From Verrucomicrobiales bacterium (lineage in GTDB: Bacteria > Verrucomicrobiota > Verrucomicrobiia > Verrucomicrobiales > DEV007), in contig JARGPI010000026.1 in assembly GCA_029213005.1 (NCBI GenBank), forward strand, positions 1 to 64,000: 64,000 bases of DNA, read 5' to 3'. The notes under the pieces are model-generated. The model searched no databases, had not been told where the DNA came from, and was given only the letters and a program-made list of their open reading frames with translations. Position 1 is the first letter of the stretch. Each line of letters starts with the position of its first letter. Positions 44,301 through 52,230 of the stretch are shown piece by piece. The position numbers and the translations under genes are program-made.

Positions 44301-47300
44301 GCCGACACCACCCAGAGTCGCCCCGGATGCGACATTCACCACAGTGGAAACTCCGGAGTTATCACCATTGATCAATAGAGTTCCCGCTGTGACATTTGTC
44401 GCACCGTTATAAGTATTGGTTCCTGATAGAATCAGAGTTCCCTCCCCGGTTTTTGTGATTCCTGCATCTCCGGCGCTCGCAACCGTCACAAAAAGATTCC
44501 CGCTCAATGTCAGAGTGTCTTCTGCTCCGGTATCAATGAAAAACTGATCGGGCCTATCTTCATGATGAGTAAAGTTGCCAGTGAAAGTTGCGCTGTTAAC
44601 TCCGGCCTCGTCAAATCTAATCGTCTTGACGGAACCATTGTTGCGAATAAAGAATTGGTTTGCAACGGTCAATCCGTCGGCACCTATTTCCAGAGTTGTC
44701 GTGGTCGTGCCGGCCATATTTACCAATCCCGAGCCGCCGAATGCTGCGCTATCCGTAATTCTTGTCGTTCCGTTGTTGAGCGAGGTAACCCCTGTGTAGG
44801 TGTTAGTTCCGGAAACCGTGAGCGTTCCATTCCCCTCTTTAGTCAGATTTCCAGTGCCGGAAATCACCCCGGAGAGCTCGCTGTCATCACCTGCGACAAC
44901 CAGCGTCAGAGAGTTGGAACCGAGATCAACATCTCCGTTGATCGTTACGTCGCCAACCGCTGCTTCGTTTGCGCTGAGAGTGAGGCCTGTCGACAGAGCC
45001 ACGTCACCAGTCAGGGTGATATCACCTACCGTTGCGATCAAATCTCCGTTCAGGTTAATCACATCAGCAGTGATCGTTATGGGACCGGCAAAAGTGAGCG
45101 CACCATCAATAACCACTGTGTCAGAATTAAGATCAGTGCCCTCGTCCCCGGTGAACGCCGTCTGGACGATCAGACCTCCAGTAACACTGGATTGAGCCAC
45201 CCGCTTTTCGAACACACCAAATGTATTTGTGACAACATATTCGCCAGTCCCCGAATCCAGAGAAATCGTGATGGTGTCGGCCGAATCATTCGCAAAATCG
45301 GTGACCACGAGATTACCGGAAGTATCGACTTCCACCGTTGTTTCGGGTAACCCGAGCACTATATCATTCGCATCCGAATCGCCTGCATACCCAATCGAGA
45401 AGCTGTGGCCATTAACTATCACTTCCCCCCCCTCCGACAGACTACTAAAGGTCCCGGATACCGAATCGTTGTCATCATTGGCCAGAATTGTAATCTGCCC
45501 ATTCGATGTAGTCGTTCCGCTGGCAACCAGACCTGAATTCGCACCAAGGGTCACGGTCCCCTCAACCACAACCTGATCAAAATCAGTTCCGGCAGTAGTC
45601 ACTCCATCGACCTCGACGGTGAGTGTTCCGTTGAGGATCAAGTTGTTTTCAATCGTTAGAGCCCCTACACCATTGCTGCCCGGCGCAAGAGTCGCTCCCT
45701 CATCAATTGTCACGATCCCGCCAAGGGTTCCGGTGCCTCCTAAAGTGGCTCCCGATGCTACCGTGACAGGGTCAGTAGTTCCAGAGTGATCGCCATTGAT
45801 CAGCAAAGTCCCCGCAGCAACCTCAGTCGGACCTTTGTAAATGTTTGTTCCGGTCAGAACGAGCGTACCCTCTCCATTTTTGCTCAGACCGGCTCCCCCA
45901 CCAGCGGTGAGGAAAAGATTCCCGGAAATGTTAAGGGTATCATCCGATCCTACATCCATTGCGAATTGCCCGGGTCCGGTTTCGTGAATCTGAATGTTAC
46001 CCGTCAGAGTGGCCGAATTCGCTCCATCGACATCGAAACGAATCGCTTTAGTCGGTCCCTCATTACGAATAAAAATTGCATTGGCGATCGTCAATCCATC
46101 GGCCCCGATCACCAGATCACCGCCAGTGCCGGACGACGGAGTGGTCAGTGTGCCTGTCCCGAGCGCCGCGTCTTTCATAACAACGAGGAAGCCGCCATTA
46201 AGCAAGGTTCCCCCGGTGTAGAGATTATCCTCTGATAGAGTCAGGGTCCCCCCACCAAGTTTGATCAGACTGGTTCCGGAAACGACGCCCGCAATTTCGC
46301 TTTCTGAACCTGCAACATCTACCGTTAGCTGCCCTGACGCCATGTTCACCGCTCCACTGATGATGACATCGCCGGCAGCAGCTTCGGTAGCTTCAAGGGA
46401 GACCGACTTCGAAAGCGTAACATCTCCATCGAGAGAAATATCACCAACTGTCGTACTGAGATTGCCATTCAGGGTAATCGTATCCGCAGTGATCGTTATC
46501 GGCCCGGCAAGAGACAAATCACTATCGACAATCACCGTGTCTGCGTTGGCGTCCCCACTTTCGTCACCGCCAAACGCACTCTGAATAATCAGCCCGCCGG
46601 TGACACTTACCTGTGAGATGCGAGCTTCGAATCCGTTTACCGAATTGGTAATCACATATTCGCTGGTTCCGGAATCGAGGGAAATAGTAATAGTGTCCGC
46701 CGAATCGGTTTGGACGTCCGTCACCACGAGATTACCGCTCCCGTCGACGACAGCGGTTGTCTGCGGAGCCCGAAGGACGATATCATTCGAATCGGTATCA
46801 CCCGCATAGCTGACTTCGAAAATTTGACCGCCAATGGTTATAGCATCACCTTCGTCCAAACCATTGAAGGTTCCGGATACGGCGTCCGACCGGTCATTCG
46901 CGATAATCGTGAGATCACCGGTGGTCGGCGGCGCGCCGGTGGGAACCAGTGTTGCGCTGGCACCGAGGGTGAGGGTTCCATTCACGACCAATTGATCAAA
47001 ATCAGTTCCTGCCGTGGTGACACCGTTCACTTCGACCGCCAGATTGCCGTCCAGTATCAAATTGTTATCGATGATCAGCGTTCCGACATCATTGCTACCC
47101 GGCGCCAAATTACCACCTGATTCAACGGTCACCATATGCCCTATATTTCCAGACCCACCTAACGTCGCCCCGTTTTCAACGGTGTAACCCGCCGATGTAA
47201 AAAGTGTCGCATCACTGAAATCTGCTCCCTGAAAAGTATCATAGGTTCCGTAGATCACGTATCCGTTGTTCGCGGTGACGCCATTGACCCAGTTCCGGAC

Positions 47301-50300
47301 ATCCGCCGTCGCATCGACCAGGATCGCCTGACCCGTTGGGGCAGTCGTTAGCACGTTTTCAATCAATATATAATCTGCCGAAAGCGGTGATCCGACAGCA
47401 TTGATGTTCGCTGGTGCAACCCAGGTTGCCAATGGATAATCTCCCGGGGTATCGCTCCAGGTATTGGCGGAATCGACCACGCTCATCCCGACTTCCATAT
47501 TTTGGGTCCCATTGACCCGCCCAACATAATCGATAGAGAAAACGGCGGAAAAGTCAGGGTCATTGACTTGCTCCGGAGACAGCCCGGAGAGGTCAAATTT
47601 AAGGTAGGAAACACCCTGGTTACTAGTCTGGGTATCGGTCCCGCGCTCCTGGGCAGCTATCTCCGCCGAGCCACGAATATTGCTCCCCTTCCCGTCCCGG
47701 CCTGCCTGATCCCACGCCACTTTAATCACATCACTGGTCGCGATCGGGCTGCCGACATGAGAGCCATTGGCAAGCAGTGCGCCACCCGAGACCGTTGTGG
47801 TTCCGGAGTAGTTGTTGTCCCCGGTCACCGTCAGATCTCCGGCACCGGTTTTTACCAGATTTCCCGAGCCGGTTATAGTTCCGGCGATCGTTCGATCTAC
47901 CGCATTGTTAATTGTCAGCGTTGAGCCGCCCTCTATCACAATTGACGTTCCGGCTTCACTTGAAAACTCCGTGATACTGACGGCCTGATCAGCATCGGGA
48001 CCTGTGATCTCAAGGATTTTCCCATCGTCCAAATTTACCGTTTCCGCAAAAGTCCCGGCATTTACGATGATGGTATCCCCTGCTCCCGCTGCAGCAATAG
48101 CGGCACTTATCGTGGAAAAGGCATTTCCATTAAAAAAGGCCAATTGATCTCCACTTGCCCCTGCGTCCGCATCGTCTATCCGATCATCGGAGTCAAACCC
48201 GTCCCAGGCGCCATCCACATAAAAGACTCCGTTCTCAACATCGTCCGCGCCATTTACCGTCACAGAAAGAGTGGCCGTCGTTGTGGCGGAACCGTCGCTG
48301 AGAGTATAGGTAAATACATCAACGGGACTATCACTCGAAGTCAGCGCTTCGGTAGCAACAGCCGTTTGGTTGACCGTATAAGCCCAGGATCCATCAGCTC
48401 CGATTTTTAACGAACCATAGGTTCCAGTCACTTCCGTACCATCAGCACTGGTGGTATTGGAAGCAACCGCGCTACTGTCAATTTGCGTAACCGAAAGAGT
48501 ATCACCTGCGTCAACATCACTGTCAGCAGTTGCATCAGTGATAACGTTGCCCGTGGGATCGAAACCGGATATCGAATTGTTATAGCCTCCGGCCTCAGTT
48601 GCCGACGCGTTATCACCGGTTGCGACCGGTGCATCGTTAACTCCATCGACAGTGATCGTTGCGCTCACTGTTTCAACGACATCAGCGGTGGTGTTCAGCG
48701 AGAAGTTATCATACTCCATCGTACCACTACTCGCGAGGTTGTAGACCCGGATGGTAATCGCCTCATCCGCAGCAGGACTCAGAGACGAGAGGTCGACATT
48801 GTAGCTGGTGAGTGAACGAACTGGCGGATTAATCACAGTGAGCAACACATCGTCTTCAGTGAATCCGGTAGCACCGCCATCTAACGAGGCCATCACCGCA
48901 AATCCGCGGTCGCTAGTACCTCCCTTGGCCGCATCGAGTGAGAAACTGACCAGATCCAGCGTCTCGCCCTCGACCGGTGTTGTAGTGAATTCAAGGTAGT
49001 CCCCGTTGGTGATCGCAGCCGCCAAACTCATCGTGGAATTGGCCGTGCTCGTTACCTTCAATACATTGGTTGTGTATGGGCTTTGCGTCTCGGATGAGGC
49101 GTTGAGACCGGAACCTGTGGTCACATCGCTAACCGTATAACCGGAGGAGACAGAAGTGGCCGCAAGATCCGTATTAAAATCAAAACCGGCAAGGGTTTTG
49201 ACTCCGTCCACGTGGCGGATGACGGTGTAGCTGAAGCTGTCAGTATCTTGCGTTCCGGCAGCTAAACTGTCCATCACACCATTTTGGCTATAGGTAAAAG
49301 TCCCATCTGACTGCAGGGTCACCGAACCTCCACGATCCGTGTTTACCGTCGCCGTTCCACCGGAAAGCGCCGTCCCCTGAACCGCTGAGACCGTTAAGTC
49401 GCCAACATCATTCGCCAATACACCATTGAAACTGCCATCACCTGCCTCGACATCTGCAACCGAGCCATCAACATCGCTCGCAACCAAACTACCGTCCTCC
49501 GCCACGGTGTAGGCATCGGCACTGGCAAAACCGGTCAGCGGAGAACTCGTTACACTAACCGTTCGATCGTTCAGGGCAAAACTCACATTAATTTGGTCGA
49601 TGAAAATGACTCCGACAAAATCATCGTCAGTCGTTCGCGAACTGATCGTAATCCCTACTTGATCACCACCTGAATTGGTATTGTTGACCGTTGCATTGTG
49701 AGTGGTTGTCAGAGTGCTGGCACCTGACTCCCAGGTATGGACCGTTCCCGAATGACGGTTTCCACCACCATCATCTCCAAACCAGGCCGAAATCTGCGAT
49801 TTACCGGTCACATCATTCCCTGCACCATTATCATCGAACAACTGCACGCTTGCGCTCATCGCATCGGCTGAAGCCTGCAAAAGTTGCTCTGTACTGAGAT
49901 CCAACTCCACCGTGTATAGCACATCGTTTTCGACAACTGAAAGGGTAACTGTGTCGTCCCATGAGAAATGCACCCCGTGAGCTGTGCCGGGAATCGCGTC
50001 GCTCGTTTCGGTCAGGAATCCCACCGCATCTGGTGGAATCGCCACATCGTTGCCGGAATCACCGTCCAGATTCGCGGCAATCTCATCCTTCTGATTTACG
50101 TTCGCCAGCGGCAGGTTGCCCGTAAAAGTCACGACACCCGATCCGCCCAGATCAGATATATCGATGTCCGCGGTTATAACACCTCCACCCGTAGTTGGAT
50201 CCGATTGAGTGTAGCTGAGATTGTAAGTCGTCACTGCAGAAGTAACCGCATACTGCGGACCTTCGAGGCTCAGAGGAGTCGCGTCCCCCGCTTGATCGAG

Positions 50301-50999
50301 AGTTACCGTGCGGCGCTCACCTTCCTCGAAATAGCCATACATAATGCTATCCGAATTGGCAGATTCGTATATGTCCTCCAACCCGAGCACGTGCCCCTGC
50401 TCATGCATCAGCACCGACAGCAAATCGATTCCGTAGACGGCGTCGCCTTCAGTTGCCCGAAGGGTCGTCCAACTTTTCTGAGCAGTGAATTCGCTGTCAT
50501 CAAACGGCGTGGTATCGATAAACCAACCTTCACCAGCAGCATCCAGATCGATCACAATTTCATAGCCGTCAGCCAATCCGATAATATCGGCCTCCAGATC
50601 GACGATGGAATATGCGATCGAGTCGAGCGCGGCTACCTGTTCGTCAGATAAGCCGCTCGCAATCCAGCGCTGTTCCGCAGCATCCGCCAACTCTGCCAGT
50701 TCATCGTCAGTGAGGTTGTCGAGACTGGTCAGCGTGACCGATTCATTTGCAATCATGGAGGTGCTTTCCGTCTCCAGAGGAGCTTCAAAATGGTCAATCG
50801 ATCCGAATTGGTCGCCCGGATTCTCCCCGGCCCCGGACCCCGTGCCTTCTTCGACAGAAGCTTGCTCGGGCACGTCCACCGGTGCCGCTGAGTACAAGAC
50901 TCTCGACTCCAGCTGCTCAGCGACGAATTCCCGCGACTCGGGATTCTTTGCGCCTTTTGCTCTTCTGGAAAATCTGTCAAAGAAAGATTTGGATTTCAT
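38388..50999 (-). CDS. Giant secreted multi-module surface protein with metalloprotease domain
   Basis: 4203 residues with no classic signal peptide. The N-terminus carries a LEPR-XLL-like motif (AEQLESRVLYSAAP, residues 27-40). A matrixin-like zinc protease follows: HEQGHVLGLED with His199, Glu200, His203 and Asp209, and a Met-turn IMYG at Met220. Downstream are cadherin/VCBS-like repeats (TVDGVNDAPVATGDNASATE), an autotransporter-associated strand-repeat block (NTYTGVTSLNNGTTRITDSAA, VASGATLGGTGTLGG), Calx-beta units near 2560-2680, DUF-like sugar-lectin or NHL-like modules and a final bacterial Ig-like domain (TGPDSATKDEPFEIEIDFGEEVTG). Module copies repeat at about 130 and 471 residues. 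Likely an adhesin or matrix protein. Confidence 0.85.
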   Translation of the reverse strand: MKSKSFFDRFSRRAKGAKNPESREFVAEQLESRVLYSAAPVDVPEQASVEEGTGSGAGENPGDQFGSIDHFEAPLETESTSMIANESVTLTSLDNLTDDELAELADAAEQRWIASGLSDEQVAALDSIAYSIVDLEADIIGLADGYEIVIDLDAAGEGWFIDTTPFDDSEFTAQKSWTTLRATEGDAVYGIDLLSVLMHEQGHVLGLEDIYESANSDSIMYGYFEEGERRTVTLDQAGDATPLSLEGPQYAVTSAVTTYNLSYTQSDPTTGGGVITADIDISDLGGSGVVTFTGNLPLANVNQKDEIAANLDGDSGNDVAIPPDAVGFLTETSDAIPGTAHGVHFSWDDTVTLSVVENDVLYTVELDLSTEQLLQASADAMSASVQLFDDNGAGNDVTGKSQISAWFGDDGGGNRHSGTVHTWESGASTLTTTHNATVNNTNSGGDQVGITISSRTTDDDFVGVIFIDQINVSFALNDRTVSVTSSPLTGFASADAYTVAEDGSLVASDVDGSVADVEAGDGSFNGVLANDVGDLTVSAVQGTALSGGTATVNTDRGGSVTLQSDGTFTYSQNGVMDSLAAGTQDTDSFSYTVIRHVDGVKTLAGFDFNTDLAATSVSSGYTVSDVTTGSGLNASSETQSPYTTNVLKVTSTANSTMSLAAAITNGDYLEFTTTPVEGETLDLVSFSLDAAKGGTSDRGFAVMASLDGGATGFTEDDVLLTVINPPVRSLTSYNVDLSSLSPAADEAITIRVYNLASSGTMEYDNFSLNTTADVVETVSATITVDGVNDAPVATGDNASATEAGGYNNSISGFDPTGNVITDATADSDVDAGDTLSVTQIDSSAVASNTTSADGTEVTGTYGSLKIGADGSWAYTVNQTAVATEALTSSDSPVDVFTYTLSDGSATTTATLSVTVNGADDVENGVFYVDGAWDGFDSDDRIDDADAGASGDQLAFFNGNAFSTISAAIAAAGAGDTIIVNAGTFAETVNLDDGKILEITGPDADQAVSITEFSSEAGTSIVIEGGSTLTINNAVDRTIAGTITGSGNLVKTGAGDLTVTGDNNYSGTTTVSGGALLANGSHVGSPIATSDVIKVAWDQAGRDGKGSNIRGSAEIAAQERGTDTQTSNQGVSYLKFDLSGLSPEQVNDPDFSAVFSIDYVGRVNGTQNMEVGMSVVDSANTWSDTPGDYPLATWVAPANINAVGSPLSADYILIENVLTTAPTGQAILVDATADVRNWVNGVTANNGYVIYGTYDTFQGADFSDATLFTSAGYTVENGATLGGSGNIGHMVTVESGGNLAPGSNDVGTLIIDNNLILDGNLAVEVNGVTTAGTDFDQLVVNGTLTLGASATLVPTGAPPTTGDLTIIANDRSDAVSGTFNGLDEGDAITIGGQIFEVSYAGDTDSNDIVLRAPQTTAVVDGSGNLVVTDVQTDSADTITISLDSGTSEYVITNSVNGFEARISQVSVTGGLIIQSAFGGDESGDANADTVIVDSDLSLAGPITITADTITLNGNLSTTVGDISLDGDVTLSKSVSLEATEAAAGDVIISGAVNMASGQLTVDVAGSESEIAGVVSGTSLIKLGGGTLTLSEDNLYTGGTLLNGGFLVVMKDAALGTGTLTTPSSGTGGDLVIGADGLTIANAIFIRNEGPTKAIRFDVDGANSATLTGNIQIHETGPGQFAMDVGSDDTLNISGNLFLTAGGGAGLSKNGEGTLVLTGTNIYKGPTEVAAGTLLINGDHSGTTDPVTVASGATLGGTGTLGGIVTIDEGATLAPGSNGVGALTIENNLILNGTLTVEVDGVTTAGTDFDQVVVEGTVTLGANSGLVASGTTTSNGQITILANDDNDSVSGTFSSLSEGGEVIVNGHSFSIGYAGDSDANDIVLGLPETTVEVDTSGNLVVTDFANDSADTITISLDSGTGEYVVTNTFGVFEKRVAQSSVTGGLIVQTAFTGDEGTDLNSDTVVIDGALTFAGPITITADVINLNGDLIATVGDITLTGDVALSTGLTLSANEAAVGDVTINGDVDLGSNSLTLVVAGDDSELSGVISGTGNLTKEGNGTLTVSGTNTYTGVTSLNNGTTRITDSAAFGGSGLVNMAGTTTTTLEIGADGLTVANQFFIRNNGSVKTIRFDEAGVNSATFTGNFTHHEDRPDQFFIDTGAEDTLTLSGNLFVTVASAGDAGITKTGEGTLILSGTNTYNGATNVTAGTLLINGDNSGVSTVVNVASGATLGGVGIIGGSLVASAGSIVAPGNSGIGNLTINGDATIGGGLEIVAGAGAANVDLLTVAGTLDLSGATLQASGSGLDQTEYILATYTGVDPTAFASKTVPAGYVVEFDATNDQIKLVVPELALSNSSVDENDDGASVGVLTMSDAGSTYTFTVDDVRFEVDGSNNLKLKAGETLDYETEQTVEVEVTATDNDSSATFTKDFTITVTDVAAIFTIVAAEADKSEGDSGNSTSFTFTVTRTGDTNGVATVDYAVTSLLADAADFGGSLPVGTETFGNGITEKTLSIDVSGDANLEVDETFTVTLSDTAGDDLITIGSPSAADGVIRDDDGIAASIIIEDVYLNEGDATATFIARLTESVAGGEFTVEVSTEDLTAEAGSDYSPVSSLVLTFAGTKDEIQTFTVPISSDVEIEGNETFRVTMSNSSNVAVTITDTAIGTIQDNDTTENANLAITIPGSGNGTATLGTATNDGDSSAITLSTASVSQSGDEIAFNPGTDFDFLRPGDSATVNVDYTLAPAGSLNVDFGTSESSSIQTGYQVYFATHEVDATFTTQSFTGFGTTIDVTPTWSAEAVRQAKQMFYRSDTVEEEYEDLLRDWIGTDTRNDGEPGDPGPLTITLSGVPAGTYTWVSYHHDADNLSGAFNATVNDANGSQTTAGIASTKHDGGDDFTLAEAGRFETTITSDGINDVTIEFDLQTGTWFVMNSFAMEAVTETISITVIGGNDAPILVPDTNTITETVDAIADPEVTGNVLSNDGDADGDTLTVANPGTIAGAYGSLELGSDGSYTYTLDDANVAVDGLNVGDTLIESFAYIVSDNDASWDFTGGSTAPSAQGATFTASEITQGLGIGSFNSNADLGYPTQPVVQINPAGTSSKNIDEAVATDTYFEFTLTPDSILDLNSLSFDVAKGGGGTRGWGLRSSIDGFASNIDTADAPLVRSFTNVTVDLSGSEFQNLTEAVTFRIYLYAPASGNSVEFDNIVIDAAPVESTLEITINGANDSPNLSDDTNSVSETADAVSNPQATGNVLTDPTADSDVDSPTLTVTNAGTIGGEYGTLVLNSNGGYTYTLDDSNPVVDALADGENLTDSFVYEVNDGDAAPSDSAVWDFTGGSSGASTPGSDFTASPITSGAGLGTFNPNATDGYPSDPVLHVNPPNGSTNVDQAVAANSYFEFTVTPDEYTSLQDLTFDVARGGGTTPRGWAVRSSIDGFAANIDTADVTTARPNLTNISVDLSGEEFQLLSSAVTFRVYIYAPSGGNSLEFDNLTLNTTTPHAARLDITIDGTNDTPVVAATAATNLNETTDTSDITGNVTVSFTDVDLTDTGHVTTITAATTSGSDTGLSLDEAALRNLIAVNSTTKLSGSDSGSANLTFTASSTDFDYLAAGETVTITYTASVSDGDVGGTNTFDVVITGTNDAPTVSATADANLNETTDTTDITGNVTVNFTDVDLTDIGHTATITAATTSGVVAGLILDESALRDLINVVSTTKNSGSGSGSAALAFTASSTDFDYLAAGETVTITYTVSVSDGDVAATNTFNVVITGTNDAPVITQSPGPVTVIMDEDGSPTTFVAPTIGATDVDISDTLIWTLASPASYGTATVSGTGATPTISYAPTTHYNGDDSFDIQVSDGKGGVKTITVEVTINPIDDATVFGGDTSGSGVQNESLAGTLTADDPDGLTNPDFTITTDPVHGTASIDPVTGEWSYTPDTDYFGPDSFTVRIQDDAGNFAFRDITFTVGDAIIPIPEITGPDSATKDEPFEIEIDFGEEVTGFDRSDISVSGGAVTGLVDLGDGYYIAQITPQKDGVLTISIAAGSANDLAGNASTAGSFTVPVELGVGNPSGLYNSAVVGSDRRSVSVALGAFNPGEQGGIFDPSRENTPMRIVLNSAGSGFFTGSRPQLRINFAGDMVESAIYDLITSDDGDSFMVSISLGDFGRVESLTLMGIGEDGNAFESNFVINFALGELSEDPIELVEVLTN
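39691..40471. repeat. 390-bp tandem repeat modules in the giant gene
   Basis: The start of the module (TCGTTGGTCC) occurs at 39691 and 40081, exactly 390 bp (130 residues) apart, with a diverged third start near 40469. These are cadherin/VCBS-like units ending in TGTNDAP-type linkers and differ by scattered substitutions. Copy-number change by recombination is plausible. Confidence 0.7.
44800..47100. repeat. 1413-bp-period repeat in the giant gene
   Basis: The strand-repeat block recurs with a period of 1413 bp (471 residues). Minus-strand coding anchors such as SADTITISLDSGT lie near 45268 and 46681, and the VTDFANDSADTIT and VTDVQTDSADTIT segments match. Base identity is moderate, so these are diverged duplications, not recent copies. 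Confidence 0.6.
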
Positions 51000-51236
51000 G
51001 GAGGTTAATAGAAAATTGACGTAATCCCGCCTGTAAAACAGTGTTCTCAGCGGATAATTTCACACTGCGTATAGTTATGCGGTAATAGGCGTTTAGTCTT
51101 GTGAATGCCTGACAAAATCCATGTGAATGTGCGAGGATTCACTGATTTGAGCTTCTATTTTGAGAAAAAGCTCTGGACAGAACACCGGCTATCGGCCGAC
51201 AAAAACATCGCTTCCGAGAAGCGGGGACCGGCGATT

Positions 51237-51983
51237 TTAGTCTCTCCCGGCCTTTCTCTCTCTAAATTCGGTCGGGGAAAAACCGATTCGGTTTTTGAAC
51301 TGATTGGAAAATGCACTTTGATCGCAGAACCCGAACTCGAGCGCGATCTCCGAAATCGTTTTGTTGTTGTCCGTCAGCGCCTGGCTGGCGCGTCGGATCC
51401 GTGAAGCCAACTCGAATTCCTGAGGCGTCATCGCCAGCACTTCCTGGAACCGCTTTCGCAGCTGCCAGATCGACAGTCCTGCGACCTTGGCCATTTCCTT
51501 CGTCGTCACCCGGCGGTTGGAATGCTCGTTCAACCACTTCACCAATTGAAAAATACCGACCTGGCTGAGCTGATGGGCGACCTTTTCATCCTCCTGAATT
51601 CGAGAAATCCCGACCAACCCTTTTAAGACGCCCTTCTTCGAAACGACCGGAATTTTCGAGGTCGAATACCAAACCAAATTAAACCGCCCGTTAAAACCGA
51701 GTTCGATACGGTTTTCGATCGGCTCGAGCGTGGTAAACACCGCTTCGTCATCTTTGACAAACGCCTCGCACATCTCAGCGGGAAAATGATCGGAATCCAT
51801 CGTCCCCTCGAGATCCGAAAGAGAGGCAAGATCAAGCCTGTCCAGCAGGCAGCGATTTCCATAGATCAGCTCGCTGTCCGGATTTTTGATAAACAGACAC
51901 ACATCCGACAGCTGATCAAACAACTGCATAAAGCAGGGTGCCGTATCAACACCTGCGAAAAAGGAAGTGAGTTTGGTTGCCAT
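51237..51983 (-). CDS. PAS-domain AraC-family regulator
   Basis: 248 residues. N-terminal PAS-like sensor (FDQLSDVCLFIKNPDSELIYGNRCLLDRLD, VWYSTSKIPVVSKKGVLKGLVGISRIQED, about 20-125). C-terminal AraC double HTH (about 145-243: HSNRRVTTKEMAKVAGLSIWQLRKRFQEVLAMTPQEF and KTISEIALEFGFCDQSAFSNQFKNRIGFSPTEFRERKAGRD). It is divergent from the 1635-residue fusion gene, with a palindrome (copy C) in between, so it is a candidate regulator of that gene or binder of the palindrome. The 237 bp between it and the giant gene contain no other gene. Confidence 0.85.
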   Translation of the reverse strand: MATKLTSFFAGVDTAPCFMQLFDQLSDVCLFIKNPDSELIYGNRCLLDRLDLASLSDLEGTMDSDHFPAEMCEAFVKDDEAVFTTLEPIENRIELGFNGRFNLVWYSTSKIPVVSKKGVLKGLVGISRIQEDEKVAHQLSQVGIFQLVKWLNEHSNRRVTTKEMAKVAGLSIWQLRKRFQEVLAMTPQEFELASRIRRASQALTDNNKTISEIALEFGFCDQSAFSNQFKNRIGFSPTEFRERKAGRD

Positions 51984-52178
51984 TTGAAACTGGTTTGCTG
52001 CTGGGAATTACCGGAAACGTCGTTGCTGCGGCTTCCGCGATCGCGTTACAGACGCAAACACTCAACTTTCCTTTTCTGTATTTTACAAACCGAATGTGAT
52101 AACACTCGATCTTTTGTTTGAAACGCCACCCAACCGAACTTCGTGGTAAATGCTCCGGAAAACCGTTAAAATCGCGAC

Positions 52179-52213
52179 TGTACCCTGTACACTCCAAAAC
52201 CGTACAGGGTACA
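52179..52213. repeat. 35-bp palindrome, copy C
   Basis: Left arm TGTACCCTGTACA, right arm CGTACAGGGTACA, 9-bp spacer; one mismatch. It ends 17 bp before the ATG of the 1635-residue fusion gene and lies between it and the PAS-AraC gene. This is the copy closest to a start codon, overlapping the leader and probable ribosome-binding region. Confidence 0.9.
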
Positions 52214-52230
52214 GTCACCTTATCTGACCA

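Noticed and set aside
38388..50999. Type V autotransporter barrel at the end of the giant protein
   Set aside because: The C-terminus ends in soluble-looking sequence (EDPIELVEVLTN) with no barrel strands or terminal Phe.
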